Under the pieces are notes generated by a model. It was not told the origin of the DNA and made no database searches. It saw only the letters and a program-made list of their open reading frames with translations. Positions 17,759 to 27,313 of a stretch of DNA of 64,000 nt are shown here, one piece after another. The position numbers were made by a program, and so were the translations under genes. Every line of letters starts with the position of its first letter. The stretch's first letter is position 1. Source of the DNA: Candidimonas humi (GTDB lineage: Bacteria > Pseudomonadota > Gammaproteobacteria > Burkholderiales > Burkholderiaceae_B); NCBI RefSeq assembly GCF_019166065.1, contig NZ_JAHTBN010000011.1, positions 1 through 64,000 of the forward strand, written 5' to 3'.

Positions 17759-19081
17759 ATGCCGCTACATCTGCCTCCCGAAGAAATTTCCGCCTGGGTC
17801 CGCCTGGCGGCCGAGCCGGGGCTCGGCCCCGTGCAGGCGCGCCAGTTGCTGCAGGCCCTGGGCCTGCCCCAGCATATCTACGCCGCGCGCCCGGCCGCCC
17901 TGGCGCGCCTGTTGCCCCTGGAGCTGGCGCAAGCCCTGGGCGCGCCCATGTCCGAGGCAGCGCAGGACCTGGCAACGCGTACGCTGGAATGGCTGCGGCA
18001 TCCGCGCCACCACATGGTGACGCTGGCCGACCCGTCCTACCCCGCGGCGCTGCTCGATACCCACGACCCTCCCCTGCTGCTGTACGTGAACGGCAGGCCG
18101 GAACTGCTGTCGGCGCCCACCATCGCCATGGTGGGCGCACGCAATGCCAGCGCCGGCGGCATCGACAATGCGCAGGCTTTCGCCCGCCACCTGGCCGCGC
18201 AAGGCTGGTGCATCGCCAGCGGCCTGGCGATGGGCATAGACGCGGCCAGCCACCGCGGCGCCCTGCTCGCCGGCCCCCAGGGCGGCGGCACCGTCGCCGT
18301 GCTGGGCACAGGCATAGACATCATCTACCCGTCGCGCAACCATCAACTGGCCCACGAAATCGCCGAACACGGGGCCTTGGTCTCGGAACTGCCACTGGGC
18401 ACCCCCGGACTGCCGCATCAATTCCCCCGGCGCAACCGCATCGTCGCCGGACTGGCGCGCGGCATCCTGGTGGTGGAAGCCGCGCGCCAGTCCGGCTCGC
18501 TCATCACCGCCCGCCTGGCCACGGAAATCGGCCGCGAAGTGTTCGCCATACCGGGATCCATCCACTCGCCCCTGTCGCGCGGCTGCCATGCGCTGATCCG
18601 CCAAGGCGCCAAGCTGGTGGAGTCCGCCGCCGATATTCTCGAGGAGCTCGGGCCGCGAGCCGCCACGGCGGCACGCGCGGCGTCGGCTCCAGGCGATGTC
18701 CCCGCGACCGGCAGTCTGCCGCGCTCGGCCGCGCTTCCATTGCCCGGCATGGCCGCCGAGTCCGCCGCAGCCGATGCAACGTCTCATGCAAGGCCCGATG
18801 CAAGACCCCCCGGCCGGCCCGCGCAGACTGGGGCGCAGGCCGGAACACAGTCCGCAAACATGCCCGCGGCCGGCGGCAGCTCGCCGGCGCCCCGCGCCGC
18901 CGAAGAGCAGCGCGTGTTCGAGGCCATGGGCCACGATCCGGCGGACGTCGACACGCTGCAGCGGCGCACGCAACTGCCGGTGGCGGCGCTGCATGCCGCA
19001 CTGCTGGCTCTCGAGCTGGACGACGCGATCGCCAGGCTGGACGACGGCCGCTACCAGCGCCGCCAAAAAGCTTATGATTGA
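17759..19081 (+). CDS. dprA: DNA-processing protein DprA
   Basis: This 440-residue DprA/Smf protein loads RecA on incoming single-stranded DNA during natural transformation. An N-terminal helical SAM-like region (to about residue 60) precedes the Rossmann-like core, with MVGARNASAGG, SGLAMGIDAASHRGAL, LGTGIDIIYPSRN and EAARQSGSLITARLA. A low-complexity alanine/proline linker (about residues 305-380) leads to a C-terminal winged helix. Together with comF at 6716 it suggests at least remnants of a competence pathway. The window shows neither comEC nor pilus genes. Confidence 0.96.
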   Translation: MPLHLPPEEISAWVRLAAEPGLGPVQARQLLQALGLPQHIYAARPAALARLLPLELAQALGAPMSEAAQDLATRTLEWLRHPRHHMVTLADPSYPAALLDTHDPPLLLYVNGRPELLSAPTIAMVGARNASAGGIDNAQAFARHLAAQGWCIASGLAMGIDAASHRGALLAGPQGGGTVAVLGTGIDIIYPSRNHQLAHEIAEHGALVSELPLGTPGLPHQFPRRNRIVAGLARGILVVEAARQSGSLITARLATEIGREVFAIPGSIHSPLSRGCHALIRQGAKLVESAADILEELGPRAATAARAASAPGDVPATGSLPRSAALPLPGMAAESAAADATSHARPDARPPGRPAQTGAQAGTQSANMPAAGGSSPAPRAAEEQRVFEAMGHDPADVDTLQRRTQLPVAALHAALLALELDDAIARLDDGRYQRRQKAYD

Positions 19082-19322
19082 AGTTTGAATCCGCACGGCA
19101 AGCCGTGGCATGCCGGTCCGCGCCATATCGGCCCGGCCTAGGCAGGCCGCGGAATATGCGGAACTGGCGGCCCGGTCCATGGGCCTGCCGCGGCGACACC
19201 GCAGCCCGGCTCGACGCCGCAGCAAAAACCGCGGCTGGGCTCGATGTCACGGCATCGCTTGTTCTCGCCGGAGCGATTGCCTGTTCTCACCGGGACAATA
19301 TCAATCACCAGGAAGGCTATCC

Positions 19323-20231
19323 ATGTCTCTACCAGCCAAAGTCAAGATCGTCGAAGTCTCGCCGCGCGACGGCCTGCAGAACGAAAAAGAGTTCATCGCC
19401 ACCGAGGTCAAGATCGAGCTCGTCGACCGCCTGTCGGCGGCAGGCTTTCCCAATATCGAGGCCGCCTCCTTCGTCTCGCCCAAGTGGGTGCCGCAAATGG
19501 CTGACGGCGCCGAGGTAATGCGCGGCATCGAGCGCCGGCCGGGCACTATCTATTCGGTGCTCACCCCCAACCTGCGGGGCTTCGAAGGCGCCCTGGCCAC
19601 GCGGGCCGACGAAGTAGTGATATTCGGCGCAGCCAGCGAGGCTTTTTCGCAGAAGAACATCAACTGCACGATCGCGGAATCGATCGCGCGCTTCGAACCC
19701 GTGGCGCAGGCGGCCAAGCAGGCCGGCGTGCGCCTGCGCGGCAGCATCAGTTGCGCGCTGGGCTGCCCCTACCAGGGCGAGGTGCCGATAGAATCCGTGG
19801 TCGACGTGGCCAGGCGCCTGCTGGCGCTGGGCTGCGACGAGATCGACGTCGCCGACACCATAGGCGTGGGCACTGCCACGCGCGTGCACCAGGTAATGGA
19901 GGCAGTCACCAAAGTGGTCGACCCGGCGCGGGTTTCGGGCCATTTCCACGACACTTACGGCCAGTCGCTGGCCAATATCCTGGCGGCCATGGAAACAGGC
20001 ATCAGCATCTTCCATACATCCGTGGCGGGTCTGGGCGGCTGTCCCTACGCCAAGGGGGCGACCGGCAATGTCGCCACCGAAGACGTGCTGTACATGATGG
20101 ACGGCCTGGGCGTGGACACCGGCGTGGACCTGAACGAAGTGGTCGACATCGGCATGTGGATCTCCGCAAGCATAGGCCGCAAGACCTCGAGCCGCGCCGG
20201 CAATGCGCTGGCGGCCCGCAAGGCGGCCTGA
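19323..20231 (+). CDS. mvaB: Hydroxymethylglutaryl-CoA lyase
   Basis: This 302-residue TIM-barrel enzyme of the HMGL family should cleave HMG-CoA to acetyl-CoA and acetoacetate, the last step of leucine breakdown. The N-terminal EVSPRDGLQNE contains catalytic Arg and Asp, SHFHDTYGQ-type metal ligands appear as GHFHDTYGQ, and the signature loop is AGLGGCPYAKGATGN with its catalytic cysteine. The ATG at 19323 follows AGGAAGG and fits the family start; the upstream extension is not conserved-looking. No other leucine-degradation gene is adjacent. Confidence 0.93.
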   Translation: MSLPAKVKIVEVSPRDGLQNEKEFIATEVKIELVDRLSAAGFPNIEAASFVSPKWVPQMADGAEVMRGIERRPGTIYSVLTPNLRGFEGALATRADEVVIFGAASEAFSQKNINCTIAESIARFEPVAQAAKQAGVRLRGSISCALGCPYQGEVPIESVVDVARRLLALGCDEIDVADTIGVGTATRVHQVMEAVTKVVDPARVSGHFHDTYGQSLANILAAMETGISIFHTSVAGLGGCPYAKGATGNVATEDVLYMMDGLGVDTGVDLNEVVDIGMWISASIGRKTSSRAGNALAARKAA

Positions 20232-20234
20232 TAG

Positions 20235-20840
20235 ATGGGCAATAGCGGCGAACCCTTAAACCATGCAGGCGGCGCGGCGCCTGCCGGGTCCGATCCCAGC
20301 CAGTTGGAAAAGACAGCAATGATCTCCTCCGCCCCGGACGGCAATCCGGCGCCCGCAAGCGGCGAGCCGGGACTGGGTGCCGGCGGCCCCGACGCCGAAG
20401 AACGCGCCGCCCTTCTGCGCGACATCGGGCCGCTGCCGCTGCGCGGCACCGCGTGGCCCACGCTCATCAAGGTCATGGCCTGGGCGGTGCTGATCATCGT
20501 CGGCATGCAAATCACGCACTTTGCCACCGGCCCGCACAGGCACGATGTCAGTCCCATCGCCGCGGCGGTGGTGATAGTCTGCTTCCTGGCCCTGCTGATC
20601 GTGGCGCGCTTCATGCTGGTGTCCGAAACCCGCATCACGCAGGACGGCATCGAGCAAAGCTGGATACGGCGGCGCCGCATCGCATGGGACGACATCCTGT
20701 TCGTCAGGTTCATACCCATGCTGACTTCGAAGCGGCTGATCTGCTTCAGCCGCCACGGCCGGCCGGTGGTGTTCCAGGCCGGCACCCGCGAACTGCAGGC
20801 CGCGTTCCACCGCATCGCCCAGGTCTACCGGCGCCGATAG
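20235..20840 (+). CDS. Hypothetical two-helix membrane protein
   Basis: I do not recognise the family with certainty. The 201-residue product has a disordered G/P/A-rich N-terminus (to about residue 63) and two hydrophobic segments (about residues 77-95 and 107-125). A cytosolic C-terminal beta-rich stretch follows (VSETRITQDGIEQSW, WDDILFVRF) that resembles small PH-like membrane proteins. It begins three bases after the HMG-CoA lyase stop, so it may be co-transcribed. A second ATG at 20319, preceded by GGAAAAG, is an equally plausible start and would remove 28 residues. Confidence 0.7.
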   Translation: MGNSGEPLNHAGGAAPAGSDPSQLEKTAMISSAPDGNPAPASGEPGLGAGGPDAEERAALLRDIGPLPLRGTAWPTLIKVMAWAVLIIVGMQITHFATGPHRHDVSPIAAAVVIVCFLALLIVARFMLVSETRITQDGIEQSWIRRRRIAWDDILFVRFIPMLTSKRLICFSRHGRPVVFQAGTRELQAAFHRIAQVYRRR

Positions 20841-20959
20841 CGGCGCCTTGGCGCCACGGGTCCTGCGCCCGAATCTGTCCTGCGCCCCGAACCCGCCCTG
20901 CGCCCATGGGCGCGAACGGCAACGGGGGCTGCCCGACACCCGACACGGCAGAAAAGCAT

Positions 20960-20982
20960 GGCCGGCCCGTTCAAGGCCGGCC
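20960..20982. terminator. Convergent hairpin between the hypothetical gene and the amino-acid receptor gene
   Basis: GGCCGGCC at 20960-20967 and again at 20975-20982 (self-complementary) flank a 7-base loop. It lies between two convergent genes and may stop transcription from both sides, although neither side has a strong T-run. Confidence 0.5.
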
Positions 20983-21000
20983 CGGCGGTTCAGCCCGGCA

Positions 21001-22017
21001 TCAGTTCAGCGGCGGGGCGTACATCAGGCCGCCCTTGGTCCACAAGGCGTTCAGGCCGCGCTGCAGCTTGAGCGGGCTGCCCATGCCGACATTGCGCTCG
21101 AAGCTCTCGCCGTAATTGCCGACCTGCTTGATGATGTTGTAGGCCCACTTCTCGTCGACGCCCATGTTCTTGCCCGCGCCGGGAATCACGCCCAGCAGGC
21201 GCCGCACGTCGGGGTTCTTGCTGTCCAGGTTCTGGTCGACATTCTTCGAGGTCAGCCCGAGCTCTTCGGCATCGATCATCGCGTACAGGGACCACTGCAC
21301 GATATTCAGCCAGTTGTCGTCGCCCTGGCGCACATAGGGCCCGAGCGGCTCTTTGGAGATGATCTCGGGCAGCACCATGTAGTCATCGGGCTTGCTGAGC
21401 TTGGAAATGCGGATCGACGCCAGGCCGGAGGCATCGGTGGTGAAGACGTCGCAGCGCCCGGCTGCGAAGGCGTTGACGACCTCGTTGAACTGCTCGATGA
21501 CCACCGGCTTGTAGTGGACGCCGTTGGCGCGCGCCCAGTCGGCCATGGTGTTTTCGTTGGAGGTACCGGTCTGCATGCAGACCGTCGCACCGTCGAGTTC
21601 CTTGGCGCTCTTGACGTTGAGTGACTTGGGCACCAGGAAGCCCTGGCCGTCGTAGTAATTGATGCCGGCATGGATCGCGCCCAGCGCCGTATCGCGCTGC
21701 TGCGTGACGGTGGTGTTGCGCGCCAGCAGGTCGATCTCGCCAGACTGCAGCGCGGTGAAGCGCTGCTGCGAATTCAGCGGCACCGCCTTGAACTTGGAGG
21801 CATCGCCCAGCGTGGCCGCGGCCACGGCGCGGCACATATCGATGTCCAGCCCCTTCCATTCGCCCTTGGAATCGGGTGCCGAAAAGCCCGCAAAACCGGT
21901 GGTCACGCCGCACTGCACGTAGCCGCGCTTCTTGACCACGTCCAGCGTGCCGGCGCAGGCCAACTGGGTCACGGAATACATCAGCAGCGCGGCGGCCGCG
22001 TACTTGGCGTAACGCAT
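21001..22017 (-). CDS. Amino-acid ABC transporter receptor, AapJ-like
   Basis: This 338-residue periplasmic receptor (family 3) has a signal peptide (about residues 1-22). The body follows the general L-amino-acid receptor pattern of AapJ: VVKKRGYVQCGVTTG, GFSAPDSKGEWKGLDIDMCRAVAAA, and ARNTTVTQQRDT. I chose the ATG at 22017 because AGGGG is about 7 bases upstream; the ATG at 22023 is also in frame. It is downstream of, and on the same strand as, an amino-acid ABC cluster (23572-26102), though a TTT receptor gene and a repeat element intervene. No aapQMP genes are present beside it. Confidence 0.9.
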   Translation of the reverse strand: MRYAKYAAAALLMYSVTQLACAGTLDVVKKRGYVQCGVTTGFAGFSAPDSKGEWKGLDIDMCRAVAAATLGDASKFKAVPLNSQQRFTALQSGEIDLLARNTTVTQQRDTALGAIHAGINYYDGQGFLVPKSLNVKSAKELDGATVCMQTGTSNENTMADWARANGVHYKPVVIEQFNEVVNAFAAGRCDVFTTDASGLASIRISKLSKPDDYMVLPEIISKEPLGPYVRQGDDNWLNIVQWSLYAMIDAEELGLTSKNVDQNLDSKNPDVRRLLGVIPGAGKNMGVDEKWAYNIIKQVGNYGESFERNVGMGSPLKLQRGLNALWTKGGLMYAPPLN

Positions 22018-22266
22018 GAACATCCCCTATGAGAATCCCTGAAATGAAGCTTCATGGCGATCTTACCGCAATCGGTGGCCTTGCAATCCGCAATCGGCAA
22101 CGCTGCAATCGAAGCCAGGACCTGCTCACTGTATCCCCAAATGTATTCCTCCAAAACAAAAGGCCCGAGTCCGGCGCAATGCCGAACCCAGGCCTTGGGG
22201 CTTGGGCTGCCGACCGCCCGGCTTGCAGGGGCCGGATCAACGGGTGGGTTTTTTGCCGCCGGGCCG

Positions 22267-22414
22267 CCCCAAGGCAAAAAGCGCCCCCTTGGGGATGAGC
22301 CCCGACATGGCGCAGTCCCTGCGGACTGCGCTGTGCCTGGCGAATCCGAGCGGCATGCAAAGCCGCGAGGTGGAAAGCAAGCCGAAGGCGCAGCGTGGGG
22401 GTATTTTTCCCCCC
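22267..22414. repeat. Structured intergenic element with three hairpins
   Basis: Within the gene-free 22018-22427 there are three inverted repeats in a row. CCCCAAGG (22267-22274) pairs with CCTTGGGG (22287-22294). GCGCAGTCC (22310-22318) pairs with GGACTGCGC (22323-22331) around a CTGC loop. GGGGG (22397-22401) pairs with CCCCC (22409-22413) around TATTTTT. The first part resembles GC-rich interspersed repeats I know from Burkholderiales. The last hairpin could end transcription of the TTT receptor gene from the right. Confidence 0.8.
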
Positions 22415-22427
22415 GCCTATTGCCGCT

Positions 22428-23393
22428 TCAGTCCAGCTTGATGCCCGCGGTCTTGATCACCTTGGCCCATTCGGCTTCCTGGTCATCGGAATACTTCTTG
22501 AATTCCGCCGGCGACATGGGCATGGGTTCCACGCCGATAGCGCGGATCTTGCCGTCGATCAGCGGGCTCTTGAGCACGGCCTCGAGGTCGGTGCTGATCT
22601 TGGTCACGACGTCGGCCGGCAGCTTGGCCGGGCCGACCAGGCCCTGCCAGGCGTAGGCATTGAAGTTCTTGACGCCCGCCTCGGCCATGGTCGGCACATT
22701 GGGCAGCAGGGGAATGCGCTGTGGCGTGGCGGTGGCCAGCACGCGGATCTTGCCGGCCTTGATATTGGCATAGGCCGAGGCCGAATCCACGAACGCCATG
22801 TCGACCTGGCCGCCCAGCAGGTCGGTCATGGCCGGGGCGGCGCCCTTGTAGGGCACGTTGACGATCTTCACGCCGGCGCGCTGGTTGAACATTTCCAGCG
22901 CCAGGTGGTGCGGCGAGCCGTTGCCCGCCGAGGCGGAGGTCAGCTTGCCGGGCGATTTGCGCGCGGCGGCCAGCACATCGGCCAACGATTTGAAGGGCGA
23001 CTTTTCATTGACGGCCAGCATCAGGGGAAAGCGCGCCAGGCCGCCGATGTAGGTGAACTTGGCCGGGTCGTACTGCAGATGGGAATAGAGCGAAGGGTTG
23101 TAGGCCAGGGTGCCGGAATCGGCGGTGCCTATGGTGTAGCCGTCGGGCCTGGCTTTCTCGACATAGGTGGCGCCGATGATAGTGCCCGCGCCCGGCTTGT
23201 TCTCGACGATGACGTTGGTGCCGAGCTTCTTCTGGAGTTCGGCCGCCACCATGCGCGCGATCACGTCCGAACCACCGCCCGCGGCATAGGGCACCACCCA
23301 GTTCACCGGCGAGCTCGGCCAGGACGCGGCGGAGGCAATGCCGGCAATGCTCAGGGCCGATGCGGCCACGAGCCCTTTCAACAATCTGGACAT
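22428..23393 (-). CDS. Bug/TTT-family periplasmic solute receptor
   Basis: This 321-residue receptor has a signal peptide ending IASA|ASWP and the family segments VNWVVPYAAGGGSDVIAR, VENKPGAGTIIG and RPDGYTIG. The ATG at 23393 is chosen because GAGGAG precedes it at good spacing and the signal peptide then starts normally (MSRLLKG). The ligand is unknown. It lies on the same strand directly after an amino-acid ABC transporter operon but has no TctA/TctB partners. Confidence 0.93.
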   Translation of the reverse strand: MSRLLKGLVAASALSIAGIASAASWPSSPVNWVVPYAAGGGSDVIARMVAAELQKKLGTNVIVENKPGAGTIIGATYVEKARPDGYTIGTADSGTLAYNPSLYSHLQYDPAKFTYIGGLARFPLMLAVNEKSPFKSLADVLAAARKSPGKLTSASAGNGSPHHLALEMFNQRAGVKIVNVPYKGAAPAMTDLLGGQVDMAFVDSASAYANIKAGKIRVLATATPQRIPLLPNVPTMAEAGVKNFNAYAWQGLVGPAKLPADVVTKISTDLEAVLKSPLIDGKIRAIGVEPMPMSPAEFKKYSDDQEAEWAKVIKTAGIKLD

Positions 23394-23571
23394 GGGAAAA
23401 CTCCTCAAGGCTGGCTGGCCCGCGTGGTGCAGCACCATACGATACGGGCCGGGTTCGGATTCATTATTCATGGCCGGCGCGTTCTTGCGCCGTATCCGCA
23501 TGTATTACGCATGGCATAACACGATTATGCGAACCAGCAAGGATTATGCCGGAAGCCCGGGGCGCCAGGCA

Positions 23572-24438
23572 TTAGGAAATACCATCATCCCCGTGCGCCG
23601 CCTGGCGCGCATCGGCCGCGATGACGCGCGACAGGAAGGCCCGGGTGCGCTCGTGGCGCGGGCGCATCAGCACTTCGCCGGGCGGCCCCGATTCGACGAT
23701 GACGCCGCCGTCCATGAACGCGATGGTGTCGCCGACATCGCGGGCGAATGCTATTTCGTGGGTCACGACCACCATCGTCATGCCGTCCTCGGCCAGGCCG
23801 CGCATCACCGCCAGCACCTCGTCGACGAGTTCGGGGTCGAGCGCCGAGGTGGGCTCGTCGAACAGCATGAGGCGCGGCCGCATGGCCAGCGCCCGCGCGA
23901 TGGCGACCCGCTGCTGCTGCCCGCCCGACAGGCGGGCCGGATAGGCCTGGGCCTTGGCCTGCATGCCCACGCGAGTAAGCAGCGCCTGCGCGTGCTCGAC
24001 CGCCTGGGCCCGGCTTTCGCCTTTGACGCGCATCGGCGCCTCGATGACGTTTTCCAGCACCGTCATGTGCGGAAACAGGTTGAAGCGCTGGAACACCATG
24101 CCTATGGCCGAGCGCTGGCGGCAGACGTCGCGCTCGCCCAGTTCGTACAAACGGTCGCCGCGGGCCCGGTAGCCCATCAGCTCGCCGTCGACCCAGAGCT
24201 GGCCGCCGTCTATTTTTTCCAGATGGTTGATGCAGCGCAGGAAGGTGCTCTTGCCCGAACCCGAAGGACCGATCAGGCACAATACCTCGCCGGCGGCGAC
24301 TTCCAGGCCTATGCCCTTGAGCACCTCGTCGCGCCCGTAGCGCTTGTGCACATCGACGGCGCGCACCATGGGCCGCGGCGCGGCCTCGCGGCCCGCGAGC
24401 CCCGGTTTTCCGGCGACAAGGGTGTCAGCGTGCGCCAT
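23572..24438 (-). CDS. Polar amino-acid ABC transporter ATPase
   Basis: This 288-residue ATPase has Walker [10 protein letters not shown], the Q-loop [15 protein letters not shown], signature LSGGQQQR, Walker [13 protein letters not shown] and a switch histidine in [10 protein letters not shown]. It matches the GlnQ/HisP subfamily, which energises uptake of polar amino acids. The start overlaps the 3' end of the permease gene by 14 bp, so the two are translationally coupled. Gene order on this strand is receptor, permease, ATPase. Confidence 0.96.
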   Translation of the reverse strand: MAHADTLVAGKPGLAGREAAPRPMVRAVDVHKRYGRDEVLKGIGLEVAAGEVLCLIGPSGSGKSTFLRCINHLEKIDGGQLWVDGELMGYRARGDRLYELGERDVCRQRSAIGMVFQRFNLFPHMTVLENVIEAPMRVKGESRAQAVEHAQALLTRVGMQAKAQAYPARLSGGQQQRVAIARALAMRPRLMLFDEPTSALDPELVDEVLAVMRGLAEDGMTMVVVTHEIAFARDVGDTIAFMDGGVIVESGPPGEVLMRPRHERTRAFLSRVIAADARQAAHGDDGIS

Positions 24439-25228
24439 GCCCCGTCCCCGAGCGCGCCAGGCGCCGCTCTACGAAATATTGGCCGATACTGGTGATGGTG
24501 GTCAGCACCAGGTACCAGAAAGTGGCCACCAGCATCAGTTCTATGGTGTGCAGGTTGGCCGAGGAGATGTTCTCGGCGGCCGTCAGCAGGTCGCCCCCGG
24601 CGATCACGGACACCAGCGAAGTGGCCTTGAGCAGCGAGATGAACTGGTTGCCCGCCGGCGGGATGATGACGCGCAGGGCCTGCGGCAGGATGATGCGCCG
24701 CATGGCCAGCGCGCGCCTCATGCCCAGCGCCTGCGAGGCCTCGTATTGGCCATGATCGACCGCCAGCAGCCCGGCGCGCATGATCTCGGCCATGTAGGCG
24801 CCTTCGTTCAGGCCCAGGGCAACCACCGAGGCGACGAAGGGCGTCATCAGCGTATTGGTGTCGAACGGGCCTATGTGCTGGAACAGCAGCGCCAGGTTGC
24901 CCCACAGCAGGATCTGCACCAGCAGCGGGGTGCCGCGCACCAGCCAGGTATAGAAGCCGCTGCTCAGGCGCAGCACCGGGCTGGACGACAGGCGCATCAG
25001 CGCCAGCACCGTGCCCAGGGCCAGGCCGATGATTTCCGCCAGCACCGCCAGCACCACCGTGGTGCGCAGGCCCTGCATGATGGCCGGCGCGAACTGGTAT
25101 TGCGCGATGACGGGGTGCTGGATGTTGGGATTGCGGAATACGGATATGGCCAGCAGCACCAGCAGCACGCCCACGACCGCGCTGCCCGTCCAGAGCCAGG
25201 GGCGCCGCAACGGAACGATGCGCGTCAT
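24425..25228 (-). CDS. Polar amino-acid ABC transporter permease
   Basis: This 267-residue inner-membrane permease of the HisM/GlnP type has a hydrophobic segment at residues 12-32 and further segments across the core. The EAA loop is [25 protein letters not shown], here given only to name its site around residues 165-190. It forms the channel for the ATPase at 23572 and the receptor at 25269. A 40-bp gap separates it from the receptor gene. Only one permease gene is present, so the channel is probably a homodimer. Confidence 0.94.
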   Translation of the reverse strand: MTRIVPLRRPWLWTGSAVVGVLLVLLAISVFRNPNIQHPVIAQYQFAPAIMQGLRTTVVLAVLAEIIGLALGTVLALMRLSSSPVLRLSSGFYTWLVRGTPLLVQILLWGNLALLFQHIGPFDTNTLMTPFVASVVALGLNEGAYMAEIMRAGLLAVDHGQYEASQALGMRRALAMRRIILPQALRVIIPPAGNQFISLLKATSLVSVIAGGDLLTAAENISSANLHTIELMLVATFWYLVLTTITSIGQYFVERRLARSGTGHGAR

Positions 25229-25268
25229 GCGGGCCGTCCGGCTCGGGCGGCGGGGCGCTGGCCCTTGG

Positions 25269-26102
25269 TCATAGCTTGAGGTTCTTGCCGGCGTTGATCG
25301 TGGCCGACTTCAGTGCGCCGCCCTCGACCCCGTATTTCTGCAGGATCTTGAGGTAGCTGCCGTCGGCGATCAGGGCGTTCAGGGACTTTTGCAACTGGTC
25401 GCGCAAGGCGGTGTCGTCCTTGGCCACGCTGATGCCCAGCGGCACCGGCTGGTATTCATGGCCGGCCACCACATCGAACAGATTGCCGTTCTCGGCCGTC
25501 TTGGCCAGGTAGACCATGACCGGCGAGTTGCCCAGGAATGCCGCCACGCGGCCGGTCTGGACTTGCAGGCGGGCGTCCGAAGGCTGGGCGTACTGCATGT
25601 TCTTGATGGGCGGCTTGCCGGCGGCGGCGCACTTGGCGCTCATTTCGTCGACCAGCGCCAGTTGCGTCGAGCCCTGCACCGTGGAAACCGTCATGCCGCA
25701 CATGGTTTCCAGGCTCTGGACATGCTGCGGGTTGCCCTTCTTGATCAGCAGCATGGTGCCGAGGTTGAAGAAGTCGACGAAGTCCACCAGCTTTTCGCGC
25801 GCGGGCGTATCGTTCATCAGCGTGAAGGAGATGTCGATGCGCTTGGCCTGCATGGCCGGCAGCAGGCCGCTGAAGGGCATGGCCTTGAAGACGATCTCGC
25901 GGCCCATCTGCTTGCTCATGGCCGCGGCCAGGTCGACGATGACGCCCTGCAGCGTGGTGCCGTCCGAGGCATAGGAAATCATCGGCGGGCTATTGGTGAT
26001 GGAACCGGCCGTGATCGGGGCCGCGGCCTGCGCCGCCAGCGGCAGTGTCGCGTACACCGCGGGCAGCACGGCGGCCAACATGAGTTTCTGGAAATATCGC
26101 AT
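25269..26102 (-). CDS. Polar amino-acid ABC transporter periplasmic receptor
   Basis: This 277-residue family 3 solute-binding protein has a signal peptide (residues 1-27, AAQA|AAP). The binding-protein core includes GVIVDLAAAMSKQMGR, MNDTPAREKLVDFVDFF and VSTVQGSTQLALV. The start at 26102 is preceded by GGAGCAACG. It heads the receptor-permease-ATPase operon. The ligand cannot be told from sequence; the subfamily takes amino acids or opine-like compounds. Confidence 0.93.
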   Translation of the reverse strand: MRYFQKLMLAAVLPAVYATLPLAAQAAAPITAGSITNSPPMISYASDGTTLQGVIVDLAAAMSKQMGREIVFKAMPFSGLLPAMQAKRIDISFTLMNDTPAREKLVDFVDFFNLGTMLLIKKGNPQHVQSLETMCGMTVSTVQGSTQLALVDEMSAKCAAAGKPPIKNMQYAQPSDARLQVQTGRVAAFLGNSPVMVYLAKTAENGNLFDVVAGHEYQPVPLGISVAKDDTALRDQLQKSLNALIADGSYLKILQKYGVEGGALKSATINAGKNLKL

Positions 26103-26413
26103 CGTTGCTCCTGGTTTTCGTTTCTTGTGTCGAAGCATGGTAGATGCCCACGCCGTCCGGCCCGCCGCCGCATGAGGCCGCGGCGAAGTCCGCGAAAATT
26201 CTAGCAGAAGCCCGGCCGCCGTGGCATTGCGCTGCAGCGGGCGAGATACCCTGGCCCGGCGCGCGAATCCGGCTCGCGGCGCGGGCTCGTGCACGGCTGC
26301 GGCATGGCTTAGCCGCCTGTATGCCCGTCCGTCCGCCTGCCTATTCGCCTATGCGACTGTTCGCCCGTACCCCTGTCCGCCAACCGAAGGCCAGGCGCGC
26401 CGCCCATGCGGGC
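26103..26413. other. Gene-free stretch between the ABC operon and yggS
   Basis: These 311 bp contain no supported gene. The part at about 26300-26390 is a pyrimidine-biased, low-complexity run of degenerate GCCCGTCC/TTCGCCTAT-like units. It is the upstream region of the ABC operon and the downstream region of yggS. Confidence 0.5.
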
Positions 26414-27148
26414 CTATGCTGCCCCCGGCTCACGCGCCGGGTAGCTGCGCGCACCGAACAGCGCCGAACCGATGCGGACCTCAGTCGAGCCCTCTTCGAT
26501 GGCCAGCTCGAAGTCGCCGCTCATGCCCATGGACAGGCGCTCCAGGCCCTGGAAACCGTCCTCGCGCAGGCGTTCGCGCAATATACGCAAGCTGCGAAAG
26601 CAAGCCCGCACCGCCTGCGGGTCGTCGGACTGCACGGCCAGGGTCATGAGGCCGCGCGGACGCAGCGCCTGGAACGCGGCGAGCTGGCGCAGGAAGTCCG
26701 GCAAGCAGGCTGGGTCGAGCCCGAACTTGCTGGGTTCGGGCGAGGTCTTGACCTGCACCAGCACGTCCAGCGCCCGGCCTTCTTTCTGCAGGCGCTGGTC
26801 CAGTTCGCGCGCCAGTTCGATCCGGTCGAGCGACTGCACTTCGGCCGCCAGCCGTGCCGCGTCGCGGGCCTTGTTGGTCTGCAGGTGGCCGATCATCACC
26901 CATTGCGGCGCGTCGGTGCCGAACTGCGCGGCCTTCTGGCGCATCTCCTGGGTCTTGTTCTCGCCGAAGCGACGCAGCCCCAGGGCCATGGCCTGGCGCA
27001 GCGCCTCGACGCCGAAGGTCTTGCTGACCGGCAGCAGCGTCACCTCGCCGGGCGCACGCCCCGCGCGGGCGCAGGCCGCGGCGATGCGCTCGCGTATCGC
27101 CGCAAGGCGGCTTTCCATGGAATCCGGTATCGGCATATCTGTCGTCAT
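26414..27148 (-). CDS. yggS: PLP homeostasis protein YggS
   Basis: This 244-residue alanine-racemase-like TIM barrel binds pyridoxal 5'-phosphate and helps balance cellular PLP (PLPBP/COG0325). The PLP lysine is in LLPVSKTFG (near residue 43). The other motifs are RFGENKTQE, WVMIGHLQTNK, and the C-terminal phosphate-binding MGMSGDFELAIEEGSTEVRIGSALFG. The start MTTDMPIPDSME could also be the second or third methionine. It is divergent from the thioesterase gene; unlike many relatives it has no proC or pilT neighbour here. Confidence 0.96.
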   Translation of the reverse strand: MTTDMPIPDSMESRLAAIRERIAAACARAGRAPGEVTLLPVSKTFGVEALRQAMALGLRRFGENKTQEMRQKAAQFGTDAPQWVMIGHLQTNKARDAARLAAEVQSLDRIELARELDQRLQKEGRALDVLVQVKTSPEPSKFGLDPACLPDFLRQLAAFQALRPRGLMTLAVQSDDPQAVRACFRSLRILRERLREDGFQGLERLSMGMSGDFELAIEEGSTEVRIGSALFGARSYPAREPGAA

Positions 27149-27313
27149 TGCACACTATATTTTTTCGTCGGGCGCTACTACTGTACTTCTTCTTTTTGCT
27201 TTACTTCTTTACAGTAACGGTCTTGCCCGGAAATCTCCGGGACGCCGCGGCGGATTTTATCCGCGTACGGCGCCCGCCCCCACCTTTTTGCCCTACGCAC
27301 GGACCGCCACGCC

